This document shows positions 12,078 to 21,047 of a stretch of DNA of 64,000 nucleotides, one piece after another. Numbering within the stretch: the stretch's first letter is position 1; the number at the start of each line of letters is the position of its first letter. The stretch comes from Alentia gelatinosa (taxonomy: Eukaryota > Annelida > Polychaeta > Phyllodocida > Polynoidae). The translations under genes were made by a program, and so were the position numbers. A model generated the notes under the pieces. That model did no database searches, was not told the DNA's origin, and was given only the letters and a program-made list of their open reading frames with translations. The DNA is taken from positions 27,209,626-27,273,625 of the forward strand of contig OX465589.1 in assembly GCA_950022655.1 (NCBI GenBank). The letters run 5' to 3'.

Positions 12078-13079
12078 TTATGAATGTTTGTTTAGGGACC
12101 GGATTAGAGCAAGGTTAACGGCCTTTGCATCAGTGTCCTTGATGTAATGTCGGTGGGAATTAGACCTCCAGCCGCCATAGCGCTGGATGGATAGCTCAGG
12201 CATACCCGCCTGGTATGCCTGAGTGGCGGCAGCCTTCCGGAGGCTGTGGAGGGTGTAGTCGGCAGGCTGATTAGCGGTGAGTAGCAGCGCTTTCCACTCC
12301 TTGCTCAGAGTTCTGGTCGTTATTACTTGGCCGTCTGCCAGGAGTAAGAACGGGTCCTCGGGGCTGGCCGTGGGGGCGGCCGCGATCATCTCCCTGACCG
12401 CCCGCACCGGACACGAGGACGGTTCGGCGGACGCCTGCAGGGTCACTGTCTTTTCCTCGCCCACCATCTGCATGTTCTTGGCCGCCTTGACGCGTATCGA
12501 CACCTGTCTGGGCGTGACCACGACGTCTCGGCGTGACAGGTGTCGCGTCGGGTCGAACTTCGTCGCAGATGGTGGGGCGACCTCGCTCTGCCGCAGGGCC
12601 GCGTAGAATATCACCAGGATAGCTGCCCGCAGAGCGATGTGTAGGGGTGATCCGTCAAGGGCCTCGAGGGCAGCCCTGAGGACGTCCATCGGCACCGCCG
12701 GCTTGACGTTCGGTTGGTAGGTTTTGTTTCGCCTCATAGCCTCGAGTGCACGTCTCACCCTGAAATCCTCCGTCGGCGCGACGTCGCCCCCCGTCAGCCG
12801 TAGGTGCGACCGCACGTGTGATAGCTGGTTCGCGACCGTCGCCGGCGAGGGGGCGTGGTCCGCGACGTATTCGAGGAACGCCGTGGTAAAGCTGACGGTA
12901 GGTTTCTGGGGGTCGGCGCCCATCCGGCGGCAGAATGCGAGGTAGGTCGCGACGGCGCTGCGCTGGTTCGCGACCGTTCCGGGGGCACGCGCCTCGCATT
13001 GCCGAGCAGATGCCCTCGTCTGGAGCGATCGTAGCGCCGGATCTGCAGGTGAGACGTAACACAGGGTTGAACGAAACAT
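12078..13079 (-). CDS. YR: Tyrosine recombinase (integrase) of element 1
   Basis: 333 residues from ATG at 13,079. The enzyme would integrate the circular cDNA by cutting and rejoining DNA through a phosphotyrosine. The catalytic signature is complete: Arg163 in ALRQSE, the H-x-x-R box HSLRKAAA (His278, Arg281), Trp304 in GGWRS, and nucleophile Tyr312 in HRHYIKD. The N-terminal part (about 30-120) looks like a SAM-like core-binding domain (TVANQRSAVATYLAFCRRMG). Its first 425 nt overlap the 3' end of the RT ORF in another frame. YR is in the same frame as gag, i.e. +1 relative to RT, so simple readthrough cannot express it. Internal initiation, a subgenomic RNA or a second recoding event is needed. 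The Met is chosen because element 2 has a Met at the aligned position (42,839). Confidence 0.92.
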   Translation of the reverse strand: MFRSTLCYVSPADPALRSLQTRASARQCEARAPGTVANQRSAVATYLAFCRRMGADPQKPTVSFTTAFLEYVADHAPSPATVANQLSHVRSHLRLTGGDVAPTEDFRVRRALEAMRRNKTYQPNVKPAVPMDVLRAALEALDGSPLHIALRAAILVIFYAALRQSEVAPPSATKFDPTRHLSRRDVVVTPRQVSIRVKAAKNMQMVGEEKTVTLQASAEPSSCPVRAVREMIAAAPTASPEDPFLLLADGQVITTRTLSKEWKALLLTANQPADYTLHSLRKAAATQAYQAGMPELSIQRYGGWRSNSHRHYIKDTDAKAVNLALIRSLNKHS

Positions 13080-15111
13080 GAGTACATGGCATGACCTCGA
13101 CTAGGGAGTGGAATTTTATGTACCTAGAGGCCGTATCAAAGTCCCTCGAGGTTAGGTGTGCCCGGCTGAGCGCGTCGGCCACGGTATTGAGGGCACCCGG
13201 GACGTGTGTGTAGACGAAGTCTACCTGTAGTCTGGCCTGCACCATCCAGGCTTGACGGGCACACTCGGCCAGGACGGGGTTCCGGGCGCGTCCCGACCGG
13301 AGTGCCTGGACGGTGCCCATATTATCACAGTAGACTTCCACCCGGGTGCCGCGGTCACGGTCGGTTAAGAACGTGCACATCGCGTATACCGTGTTGAGGG
13401 CCTCGAGCTCCGCGATGCAGGTAACAGGGTCGTTCACTGGACAGACGCGGCCGGAGTACGAGTAGGTCCCGTCTGTACCCCCGACGCCGGACAGGCACGC
13501 ATCCACGATCAGGCACTTGGTCGGGGGGCCTCGGGGGATGAGGGCGTGGCCGTTCCAACCGTCGGCAAAGCGCAGGAACCATTCGAGGTCCTGCCGCATC
13601 TCGGAGTTGATGTTAATGTAGTACCCGCCCATCCCCCGGAGGGCCTCGAGCAGTTTACTCACAAAGGGGCGTGCCGGCCGGATACACTTGGCTACATGTA
13701 ACACGCGCCCCAGTATTGATTGCAGCTGGCGTTTGGTCAGTGACCGCTTCTGGGCGACCGCCCTGACGTGCTCCCGGACCTCGTGTAGCTTGTCCTCGGG
13801 GACGGAGAGCGACATGTCTATTGAGTTGATCACGATACCGAGCCACGTGACCACCTGGCTGGGGGGCTGAGCCTTTTCTCGGGCCTCGGGGAGGCCCAGT
13901 TCCTCAAAGAGCCCTCGGGCTATCGCGAAGTCCGAGGCCGCCTTTTCCTCGTCGGGCGAGAGGATGATAAGGTCGTCCAGGTACATGGCGGCCTCGACCC
14001 CCTTCTGGCTCAGGATCTTAACTATTGCCTCTGCTACACACTGCATGTGGTAGGAGGAGGCACGGGCACCAAAGGGCATTGCCGTATCACAGTAGAATGC
14101 CTCCCCCCACGCAAAACAGAGCAACGGCCAGTCGAGGGGGTCGCAGCGGAAGTTCTTGTACGCCCGGGAGATATCGATGGTCGACATGAAACTCCCGGGC
14201 CCCGAGGCCACCAGGCGGCCGACGAACCCATCCACGGTCGGGAGGCCATGCTCCCGTTCCTCGCCGTAAACAGAGTTCTTGACGATATAGCCGTTGACAC
14301 TGTCCTCCTTGGGGTAGGTCATATCGGTTATCACTCGGCGATCGGTGGTACCTCTCTTCTCACGTGTCATTAGAGGCGACACGTGACACCAGGGTAGGAA
14401 AGGGGGGGCCTCGAACGGCCCCATGAGGTTGCTGTACCCCTTCTCCTTCCTGATGAATTTATCCACCTGCTCCGGGTACCCTGTAGCACTGGGGTGGTTG
14501 AGTACCCCGCGGGTATCGCCTACCGGCCCGGCGTAACCCAGTGGGAAGCCGAACCTGATGAAATCGGTCAGTTCCTCGCTGCCGGGGATCCTGGAGAGGT
14601 ATCGGATCCAGACCGGGATGTTGAGGTCCGTGGGGATCTCGATACGGGCCCCGAGGGCGTTGGGTAGGCCCGTGCGCCTCACAACATCATAGATGTGGGC
14701 GTGGTCCGGCGGCCCGTGTGCTGCGAACTGCGGCCAGTTAGTCCTCCTGTGTCCGGCGAACGCCTCGGGGTCGGTCCGGACTCCGGCGACCGGTATCCCG
14801 GTCTCACAGAACTTCCTCACGGCAGCGAAGTCGATGGGACTGGGTTCGCGGCCGTCCTCCCGGGGCAATTGCCGAGCCAATTGCTCCGCCTCCCCGCTAA
14901 CACTACCACAGGCGGGAGTGTATTCCTCGGTGGGCGGGGCTGCACGCTCCGTGCTTCCCCCCACGTGCGCGGCACGCGGTGTTGTTGTCACGTGGGGGGT
15001 GACGTCATCACTCCTGCACTCTTTGATCGGGTCCCCCTCGCCGAGTGCACTCGTACCGAGGCCGAGGGGTGCGTCTCGCGCCACGCTCACTCGCGGGGCG
15101 CGTCCGGTCCG
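12655..15111 (-). CDS. pol: Reverse transcriptase-RNase H of element 1 (Pol, by -1 frameshift)
   Basis: Copies element RNA into DNA and degrades the template. The frame is entered from gag at the A AAA AAC heptamer (15,117-15,111). A GTG at 15,090 is the only nearby upstream start-like codon, and there is no ATG, which supports frameshift expression. Numbered from that GTG (811 residues): fingers with WCHVSPLMTREKRG about 234-247; palm motif A STIDISRAYKNF with Asp306; AMPFGARASSYHMQ about 337-350; catalytic YLDD at 370-373; connection/thumb to about 515; RNase H with Asp530 (IVDACLSGVGG), Glu562 (AELEAL), Asp589 (VYCDN) and Asp639 (VADALSRA). The last ~145 residues after RNase H overlap YR, are basic and Pro/Arg-rich, and have no known domain. 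There is no methyltransferase domain, as in Ngaro and unlike DIRS/PAT. There is no internal stop. Confidence 0.93.
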   Translation of the reverse strand, partial: RTGRAPRVSVARDAPLGLGTSALGEGDPIKECRSDDVTPHVTTTPRAAHVGGSTERAAPPTEEYTPACGSVSGEAEQLARQLPREDGREPSPIDFAAVRKFCETGIPVAGVRTDPEAFAGHRRTNWPQFAAHGPPDHAHIYDVVRRTGLPNALGARIEIPTDLNIPVWIRYLSRIPGSEELTDFIRFGFPLGYAGPVGDTRGVLNHPSATGYPEQVDKFIRKEKGYSNLMGPFEAPPFLPWCHVSPLMTREKRGTTDRRVITDMTYPKEDSVNGYIVKNSVYGEEREHGLPTVDGFVGRLVASGPGSFMSTIDISRAYKNFRCDPLDWPLLCFAWGEAFYCDTAMPFGARASSYHMQCVAEAIVKILSQKGVEAAMYLDDLIILSPDEEKAASDFAIARGLFEELGLPEAREKAQPPSQVVTWLGIVINSIDMSLSVPEDKLHEVREHVRAVAQKRSLTKRQLQSILGRVLHVAKCIRPARPFVSKLLEALRGMGGYYININSEMRQDLEWFLRFADGWNGHALIPRGPPTKCLIVDACLSGVGGTDGTYSYSGRVCPVNDPVTCIAELEALNTVYAMCTFLTDRDRGTRVEVYCDNMGTVQALRSGRARNPVLAECARQAWMVQARLQVDFVYTHVPGALNTVADALSRAHLTSRDFDTASRYIKFHSLVEVMPCTHVSFNPVLRLTCRSGATIAPDEGICSAMRGACPRNGREPAQRRRDLPRILPPDGRRPPETYRQLYHGVPRIRRGPRPLAGDGREPAITRAVAPTADGGRRRADGGFQGETCTRGYEAKQNLPTERQAGGADGRPQGCPRGP

Positions 15112-15117
15112 TTTTTT
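15077..15117 (-). promoter_or_regulatory. Programmed -1 ribosomal frameshift signal, gag to pol (element 1)
   Basis: The gag-frame codons TCA AAA AAC contain the canonical slippery heptamer A AAA AAC (15,117-15,111). An 8-nt spacer GGACCGGA follows. Then come CGCGCC (15,102-15,097), a 14-nt loop, and the complementary arm GGCGCG (15,082-15,077), giving a 6-bp all-GC stem. The gag stop TGA (15,089-15,087) lies in the loop, and the -1 frame is open into pol. Element 2 has the same heptamer, spacer length, stem length and loop length at 44,733-44,693. Heptamer and spacer fit known -1 signals such as retroviral gag-pro; the stem is short, so a pseudoknot with downstream CTCGG words is possible. 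Function is inferred. Confidence 0.78.
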
Positions 15118-16229
15118 GAAGCCGTGCCGTGTTGTTTCTGCACTCCTAGTTCGGTGGGGCGGACCGTGTGTCCGGCGTGCGGCATCCTTCGTGGGCCGGG
15201 TGCGGATGTTGGTGCAGCGTTGTCATAACCCGCACCATACACGAGTTTACTGTTGCACGCGTGTATAGAGTGCGTGCACATCCGCCCCACCGAATCGCAG
15301 AACGAACAAACATGAACCCATTTGATCTGCCCGTCCTGATGTCCGTTCCGTAGGCGACAACCTCGCTCCGAGTTGTACGCCCGGCAGGGGAGCTCTCGGG
15401 CCCCGTCCCTTCCTCCGTCTTGACCGTTAGGGGCGCTGGTGGCGGCCGTCATGGCTATGCGTACGCGTTCGTCTTGAATGCGCACGTGGTCGGACCAGTA
15501 CACACGGCCGGCCTCAACCTGATCGAAGATGTAGTTGGACCACCTCCTAACCGCGGGCCACGGCCGTGTCTGGGCGTCCACCGTTACCTGCGAGAGGTGC
15601 CTGTACATGTTTCGGCGGTCGCCCTCGGGTATCGCCCGCTCGTCCTCCATCATCAGTAAGAACGCGCTCACATACTCCATGGGGGCCAGGCTTCCCCTAA
15701 CCTCGAGCTTTTGTGACATGGTATACAGGCCCTCACGTTCTACATACATGTACGGCTTAGAAATCAGTTTATGTACGGTCAAGTCAGATGAAAACCTACC
15801 GGCCGTGCGGTCATGCCGAATGCCCTCGCGGTCGATCTCTCGCTGGAGCAGTTCCTCACTCAGGTAGCGTTCCCTGAGTTGTCTGGGTGCGGGCAGCCTC
15901 GACGTCTGGTCCTGGGCCCAGTCTCTTGTCCGGTCCTCGGCCGTGGAGCGTGCCTCTCGGACCGTCGGTTGTGTAGCCCTGGTCGGCGACCGTTGTCGTG
16001 CCATCGCCTGCATCGTCTGAAACATACTATCCATCGTCCTTCCCATCTTTTCCATGTTGGACTCGAGCTTCGAGATTCTAGCCGTTTTTACCGTGCGCCC
16101 GCTGTCCGAGACCGACTCGATGTTCTCGTTGGACTCGGCCGTTTCCTGGAGAGTGGCCTCCGATTCCGCCGTGGACTCCGTCGGCTTCGATGTGCTGGGC
16201 ACCGGGGTATTCCTCGTCGTAGGACCCAT
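15087..16229 (-). CDS. gag: Gag-like protein of element 1
   Basis: 380 residues from ATG at 16,229 (MGPTTRNTPVPS). The frame is open upstream into repeat B2, but B2 is a terminal repeat present elsewhere without gag, so the internal ATG is preferred. It would bind and package element RNA. The N-terminus is Ser/Thr/Glu-rich and disordered. A short amphipathic, coiled-coil-like segment lies at about 52-77 (ISKLESNMEKMGRTMDSM). A conserved core at about 105-255 contains RTRDWAQ, SKPYMYVER and RPWPAVRRWSNYIFDQVE. A Cys/His cluster occupies 282-325, with Cys at 282, 291, 308, 311, 318 and 325 and interspersed His, like a zinc-binding nucleic-acid domain. Element 2 keeps the core and all six cysteines. 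It ends at TGA 15,089-15,087, just past the frameshift site. Confidence 0.85.
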   Translation of the reverse strand: MGPTTRNTPVPSTSKPTESTAESEATLQETAESNENIESVSDSGRTVKTARISKLESNMEKMGRTMDSMFQTMQAMARQRSPTRATQPTVREARSTAEDRTRDWAQDQTSRLPAPRQLRERYLSEELLQREIDREGIRHDRTAGRFSSDLTVHKLISKPYMYVEREGLYTMSQKLEVRGSLAPMEYVSAFLLMMEDERAIPEGDRRNMYRHLSQVTVDAQTRPWPAVRRWSNYIFDQVEAGRVYWSDHVRIQDERVRIAMTAATSAPNGQDGGRDGARELPCRAYNSERGCRLRNGHQDGQIKWVHVCSFCDSVGRMCTHSIHACNSKLVYGAGYDNAAPTSAPGPRRMPHAGHTVRPTELGVQKQHGTASKNGPDAPRE

Positions 16230-16312
16230 TTCTCCTTTCACTGTACCGTATCGCGTGTATGGGGGTGCTAGCCTGTACTCGGGGAGTATGAGGCGAAGCA
16301 CGTGGCCAAGAG

Positions 16313-16512
16313 ACGAAAATTGGTATTGTAGTACGTGCGTACTGCAGGGCGGGTGAAGGAGAAGTGAGGCTGGGGTCTGGACCGGGCTGTACCACGTGAC
16401 TGCGTGGTAAGTGTGAAAGCCGCGAGGGGGCAGGAGGGGCGCCCGTGAGGCGCGGTAGAGGGGAACACCGGGGGGAGCAATGACTACCCCTGAGCAAAGC
16501 CCATGAGTAACC
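16313..16512 (-). repeat. Split direct repeat B, outer copy (element 1)
   Basis: 200 bp, 98% identical to 11,571-11,770. It forms the 5' end of the element in transcription sense and should carry the promoter/5' UTR. No TATA box stands out. The first flanking bases after ...GAGTAACC are AATTT. Confidence 0.93.
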
Positions 16513-16826
16513 AATTTAACAGGAAAATATCTCTTGTGGATGGAATAATTGGTGAAAAATTATGTAATTCTGGAAATAGGTAGGGCGCATGTAGATGTAT
16601 AATCGCTGTAATTATTATATTATTTGATGAAGTCTAAGTGTCTGAAAATAATAGTTTTATATCAGAATTATTATTCTACCACAGTTATAACATTCAATTC
16701 GATTGTTTTAGTGTTTGAAAATAATATCATAATGTATCGTAGGTATCTGTAGAAAATTATTCGGATTCATTCAATATTTCCAAAATTATAGTATATATCA
16801 ATATTAAAATCATGCATGAGATCTAC
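16513..16826. other. AT-rich sequence between Ngaro element 1 and the foldback right half
   Basis: About 310 bp with no counterpart in the uninterrupted foldback copy at 47,279-47,674. It may be an additional insertion or a diverged middle of the foldback. No ORF or terminal repeat was identified. Confidence 0.4.
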
Positions 16827-17049
16827 AGTGAATCACCGATTGAATCGTGAGCCAATCGTGACCATGGTTTATGTTTTTGGTCCTCCCAAGGCATTTCTAC
16901 GCTCTACGATTTCAAACCATGTCCACGATTTGAAACTATCGGAGACCTCCCGATAGGTTGCGATTTGGGCATTTCAAATCGTAGCTATCGGGAAGTATGT
17001 CGCAGACCATCGTGGTAGGTGGGGGCCGGCTCTTACAATCAAGATTTTA

Positions 17050-17166
17050 GTCAACGCGTATGGGGAAGTGCTCCGTATTTTCCCGTACGGAACACTGTTC
17101 CGTACGGTATTTAAACGTTATATTGCGAAACGGTGTGTATTTACAGTATATACTCCATGTGTATAT
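17050..17166. repeat. Palindromic CCGTACGG repeat
   Basis: Contains CCGTACGGAACACTGTTCCGTACGG, a near-perfect palindrome, then CGAAACGGTGTGTATTTACAG, which matches the complement of 8,738-8,790. Probably a short non-autonomous element. Confidence 0.5.
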
Positions 17167-18221
17167 ATTAAAAGTTTATAGTGTTAGTTACTACAAGAAG
17201 AGTATCGGAAAAACTAATTTGGCCTCCATTTCAATGTGACTTTCGAAAGAGAGAGCTCAGCCTGGTGTCCTGTTCCTTTGCAATGTCACATATTGAAGGG
17301 ATTGTCCCTTCAGAATGGTCGGGGAAGGGTTTTTTAAAACTAAGAACAATAATAATGATTAGATAGTCCAGTACAAACTCGGCTTAACACACAACACACA
17401 ACAGTCTAAGGTTTATCCGATCGAATGTTTTCTTCTTGTCTGGCGCCTTGTCCTGGAGCCATACACCCACGCCGGAAGGCAGATATGACTAGCAAGCTAT
17501 GTTTACATAAGCTATGTTTACATAGATATGCAATGGCTGTCATTACCTGGGGCATAGTCTCCTTGTAAGGCCTGTAGTTAACATCAAGTTTCACCAGCAA
17601 AGATTCAGTAACAGTATAGTCGGCACATGGTGTACCGTTCTTGCAATACATTTAACATGATTGAAAATATTAGTGCGGCCATATATTAATGTTCAAGGTC
17701 GGTCCTGCAATAAAGCCACTTAACACGGAAAAGCTAAAAGAAATCAGTACAATTTGCGTCTAGCTATATTATGCCTGCTATCTTTGCTAACTTGGAACTT
17801 GGAATTGTTCCGAACACTATGAAATATCGTAATCCTCGTTTTTGTATTTAAAGATCCTGTCAAATAACCATTGAAACGAGTCATGTCTTGTATTATCTGG
17901 GGCCCATTGAATCATCTAAGATCGTACTTGAAGCCCCTTTTCTGTACCTCGTACAAAGGTAACAATTTAATGATATTCAAGTCTGTTCCCTAATAAGACA
18001 GAAAGCCTCCCTAAGGTCGTCCATAAATGTTGAAGAAGGTTGACCCACATCGTCCTGGGTCACTATCGCATACAGAAAAAGTGTCTACAGGTACGATCCT
18101 AGATTATTTAACGGGCCCAATGCTCCTTAGCATTTAAATATCAAACTGTCTAAACTAACTATCTATAGATCAGCTAAGAAATGGTTTTGAAAATGCATTT
18201 GAGAATCAAATAGACCTGAAC

Positions 18222-18360
18222 AAGAGTTAGTCAGTCAAGTTTTTATGTTACGACGGGCAGGTTACGAATTACTACGCGATAGCCGAGCATAGTGAGCGGC
18301 AGACCTGACTGGAGTGGTATGAGAACTTGACCGACTAACTTGAGTTAGTCCACAGCTTTA
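18222..18360. repeat. GAGTTAG...CTAACTC foldback, copy 1
   Basis: The left arm GAGTTAGTCAGTCAAGTTTT and the right arm GAACTTGACCGACTAACT are inverted. The loop contains ACGACGGGCAGGTTACGAATTACT and AGCGGCAGACCTGACTGGAG. Homologous copies lie at 30,035-30,170 and 47,683-47,815. Confidence 0.65.
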
Positions 18361-19735
18361 GAATATGAGAAACTATGTTAGCACTCACCAACATCCACTT
18401 AAGAATGCGTATCTAGCCATATTAGATACTCCTATTTGATCGTGCATGTCAAGTGCAAGTATAGTTGTGCCACTGCCACTGCCGCTGTAGTGGAAATTCC
18501 TTCCATGTTTTGGACAAGAATATAGTTTGCGATGGTTTCGCTGCTGTTATTTGAATTTTAATGCTTAAGAGTGTAAGAATAGCATCAATATTTTGATACT
18601 AAGAAATAAAAGATGGTTATAATCATGAATTCTCTGTGGAACCTTTATTCCGTTGTCGATATACATATCAAGAAGCCTGTTGCTTCTAAATGGGTCAAGA
18701 TTAGGACATCATCCTCACAAATGTAGTGACTTAGACTCACAACTGGGAGCTATACGCATGAATGGTGTTTGTGATGGGTCTGGCTGCATAAATCTCTCGT
18801 AATATTCGGTATCAAATTAGCAAAGACTTTATTAGCTGCAATTTCAGTGCAACCAGAACGTTATTTGTAGAAGTGCACGTTCTAGTCGCCCAATAATAAT
18901 TTTTTTCTATTACCTTAGTGGCAAAAAACACTTTATGTCATGGCCTGCCGCAGGGAGTGAGCCAATGTTAAGCCTCTTGTGTTCTTTTTAATTGGGGCTA
19001 GTATAAGTATGTATTGCTACGTTACTGTGATATGCTACCTCATGCTTTCCCGTGCGCTCTGGAAAAGGTTTCTTCAGTGACAACTTAAAATTCACCCGTC
19101 CCTCTGTACCATATGACTTGTTTTAATAACTCGTTTTTAATGATGTTCAGGTATATGATAAAAAGGAGATATAGTGAGTGTATGACTGAATTACATCTGT
19201 TCCTTTTTTCTGTTTGGAAATATTCACCGATGTCCTCTAACGAAACAACTGCGAACAAATTTCATTCAGACATACTAACCATGTGTCCATATATCATTTA
19301 CTTGTGGTCGTATCTCCTACACATACTGCCCGCTGCCACCCGTGACACATTTGTGGCTGTACGACACGTACATAGCGTACGTGGTATATTTTTACATATT
19401 CACACTGGAGGGGTCGGAAATCAACATGGCCGCTGCTATACGAGCGTATCGATACTGTGTCGGCAACACAATAAGGAAGAGATGAGATGTCAGTTAATTA
19501 GAGCTATGAGGAAAAACGACTAGTCCTCGAATAGAATCTGCAAGCACTAAGCTCCTATGACTGATCTAGATGTATGAACGAAGTATAAAAGCTGAAAAAA
19601 ATATCCTAATGAAGTATAAGAACTGAAATAAAATCTTCTAATAAAGAAATAAGATGTACTAATTCCACATTTTTTATGTATATGATAATGCGAAATCAAG
19701 CATTCTGTACCTGTACATGATAGATACTTGGTAAA

Positions 19736-19788
19736 ATTGAGGATCAGATGAAGGTCTACCTTTGGCATCAATTCATCTGATCCTCAAT
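19736..19788. repeat. Perfect 17-bp hairpin
   Basis: ATTGAGGATCAGATGAA at 19,736-19,752 is perfectly complementary to 19,772-19,788, with a 19-nt loop. It is not followed by a T-run, and no copy was found elsewhere in the window. Confidence 0.7.
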
Positions 19789-21047
19789 TATAACGCGTAC
19801 ATCTATAGAGTAACCCTGTTTTTAAATTTCCCATCGTTCGCTATTAAAGTATACACTGAACAGATGTTTTTGGCTTACCCTCGCCGCTATCTATGTAGCT
19901 TACAGTGTTTTTGTTATGCTTATGGTATGGGTTTCTCCATGGACTTGTAAGTGTCATAGAAATCCGATGTAATACACTTTTTGATTATACATGTATGCAA
20001 ACCTTCTCCTTTCTGTAATCTATCACAGATTCTTTTTGTCCGGTTTCTGTTTTATGGGTTGAACTAGTGAATATGGCTGGCTTCTTACACCTATATGATG
20101 TACAGGACGTAGAAGGGGATTAAGCATTGCATGGCGTCATCTCTGGTTCTTCTTGGTACCATGCGGTGCCACATAGAGACATTTTTTTTAGTAAAATTTG
20201 GTAAGAAACGCATTTGTTTCAATTTTGGGGTGTACATTTAAAAATGATTTTCCCAAGCTGAAAAGTCTATTTTGAGCCCTCTAAATGTAAAAAATTAAAA
20301 AGGCCGCCAATATGTCTTAGAAAACCAAAGAATATTTTATAAAATCCTCATTATTTCATTTATATGGCCATGTAGTAGCTAAATCAAAGGTGTGACTGAG
20401 ATTCATTACCTTACACTAGTTTTGTGGTTGTCATGACAACTTCCTTACCATGGCAACAACAAATATACAAAGAAATCAGCTACATGTATTTAACAATTTT
20501 ATCTATATATTTCATAAAAGAGCAGGCATGGGAAACATAGCTATCATGCAGCTATTGACATATACATTTATTCATATGATTTAGTATTCATCTATATCTT
20601 TTCTATGATGATTTGATGGTAACCATGGAAATATTACATTGTATTTGTAAACAAAGTTGTAATCTGTAGCCTAGCCCTTTCAATCCCAGTATACTGAGAG
20701 TGACTTTATATCCCAAGAATAGGCTTCATACATGATATCACAGTTTCAGGAGTTTTTAGTTCATTAAATTTATAGTTTACATACTTGTTCCAATCTCCAT
20801 CAGGAATATCAAGATGTTGTTTTGGTTGTTGTCTCTAATTTCACGATATATGAATCTGACCAGATAGCACAATAATTTCCCATCTAACACCTACAATTTG
20901 TATTAAAATCATAATAAACTTATTTCTACTAGTTTAAACCAATTAAAAAAACTTTTATTTGTTAGTTTGAATCGCTCATCAGGAGAGGTGAAGGAGACTA
21001 TGGACGAGGTATCCCGGCCCGACGATACATTATAAAACGTGAATAGG

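Larger units (their letters stand above)
11261..16512 (-). mobile_element. Ngaro-like YR retrotransposon (element 1), apparently intact
   Basis: A 5.25-kb element transcribed from the minus strand. It encodes Gag, RT-RNase H and a tyrosine recombinase. It has split direct repeats, not LTRs: on the + strand A1 (11,261-11,527), B1 (11,571-11,770), A2 (11,771-12,037), ORFs, B2 (16,313-16,512). A1/A2 differ at one position in 267, and B1/B2 at four in 200. Known biology: split direct repeats with RT-RH and YR and no methyltransferase domain define the Ngaro/VIPER side of the DIRS order, whereas DIRS1 itself has inverted termini. None of the three reading frames is interrupted, so it is young and may be active. 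No target duplication is seen, as expected for YR integration of a circle. Confidence 0.92.
11026..17035. mobile_element. CGAT-rich foldback/MITE, split by a Ngaro-like element
   Basis: The ends are a 27-bp inverted pair: TAAGAGCCGGCCCCCACCTA... at 11,026-11,052 and its complement, ending ...GGGGGCCGGCTCTTA, at 17,009-17,035. The two halves (11,026-11,260 and about 16,827-17,035) align in order with the reverse complement of the uninterrupted copy at 47,279-47,674. Between them sit the 5.25-kb Ngaro-like retrotransposon and about 310 bp of unassigned AT-rich sequence. Words ACGAT/ATCGT recur densely in both halves. There is no coding capacity, so it must have been mobilised in trans. Confidence 0.75.
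17167..21047. other. Long gene-free stretch
   Basis: No gene is supported. Open frames such as 19,113-19,523 (+, 136 codons) have no recognisable domain. The stretch contains the palindrome at 18,222-18,360, a block at 18,850-18,960 that recurs at 30,270-30,360 (GTGCAACC...AAACACTTTATGTCA), and a perfect hairpin at 19,736-19,788. Confidence 0.4.

Noticed and set aside
14693..15268. Long + strand ORFs opposite gag/pol (also 12,277-12,606, 15,813-16,271, 41,981-42,367, 44,631-45,287)
   Set aside because: Antisense shadows of GC-rich coding sequence in the Ngaro-like elements; no recognisable domains.
11261..16512. DIRS1-type or Crypton element
   Set aside because: DIRS1-type elements have inverted termini and usually a methyltransferase domain; here the repeats are split and direct, and no such domain is seen. 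Cryptons lack RT.
16230..16514. N-terminal extension of Gag from 16,514
   Set aside because: This would place the first codons in host flank and the rest in terminal repeat B, which is also present without gag at 11,571-11,770; the ATG at 16,229 is a better start.
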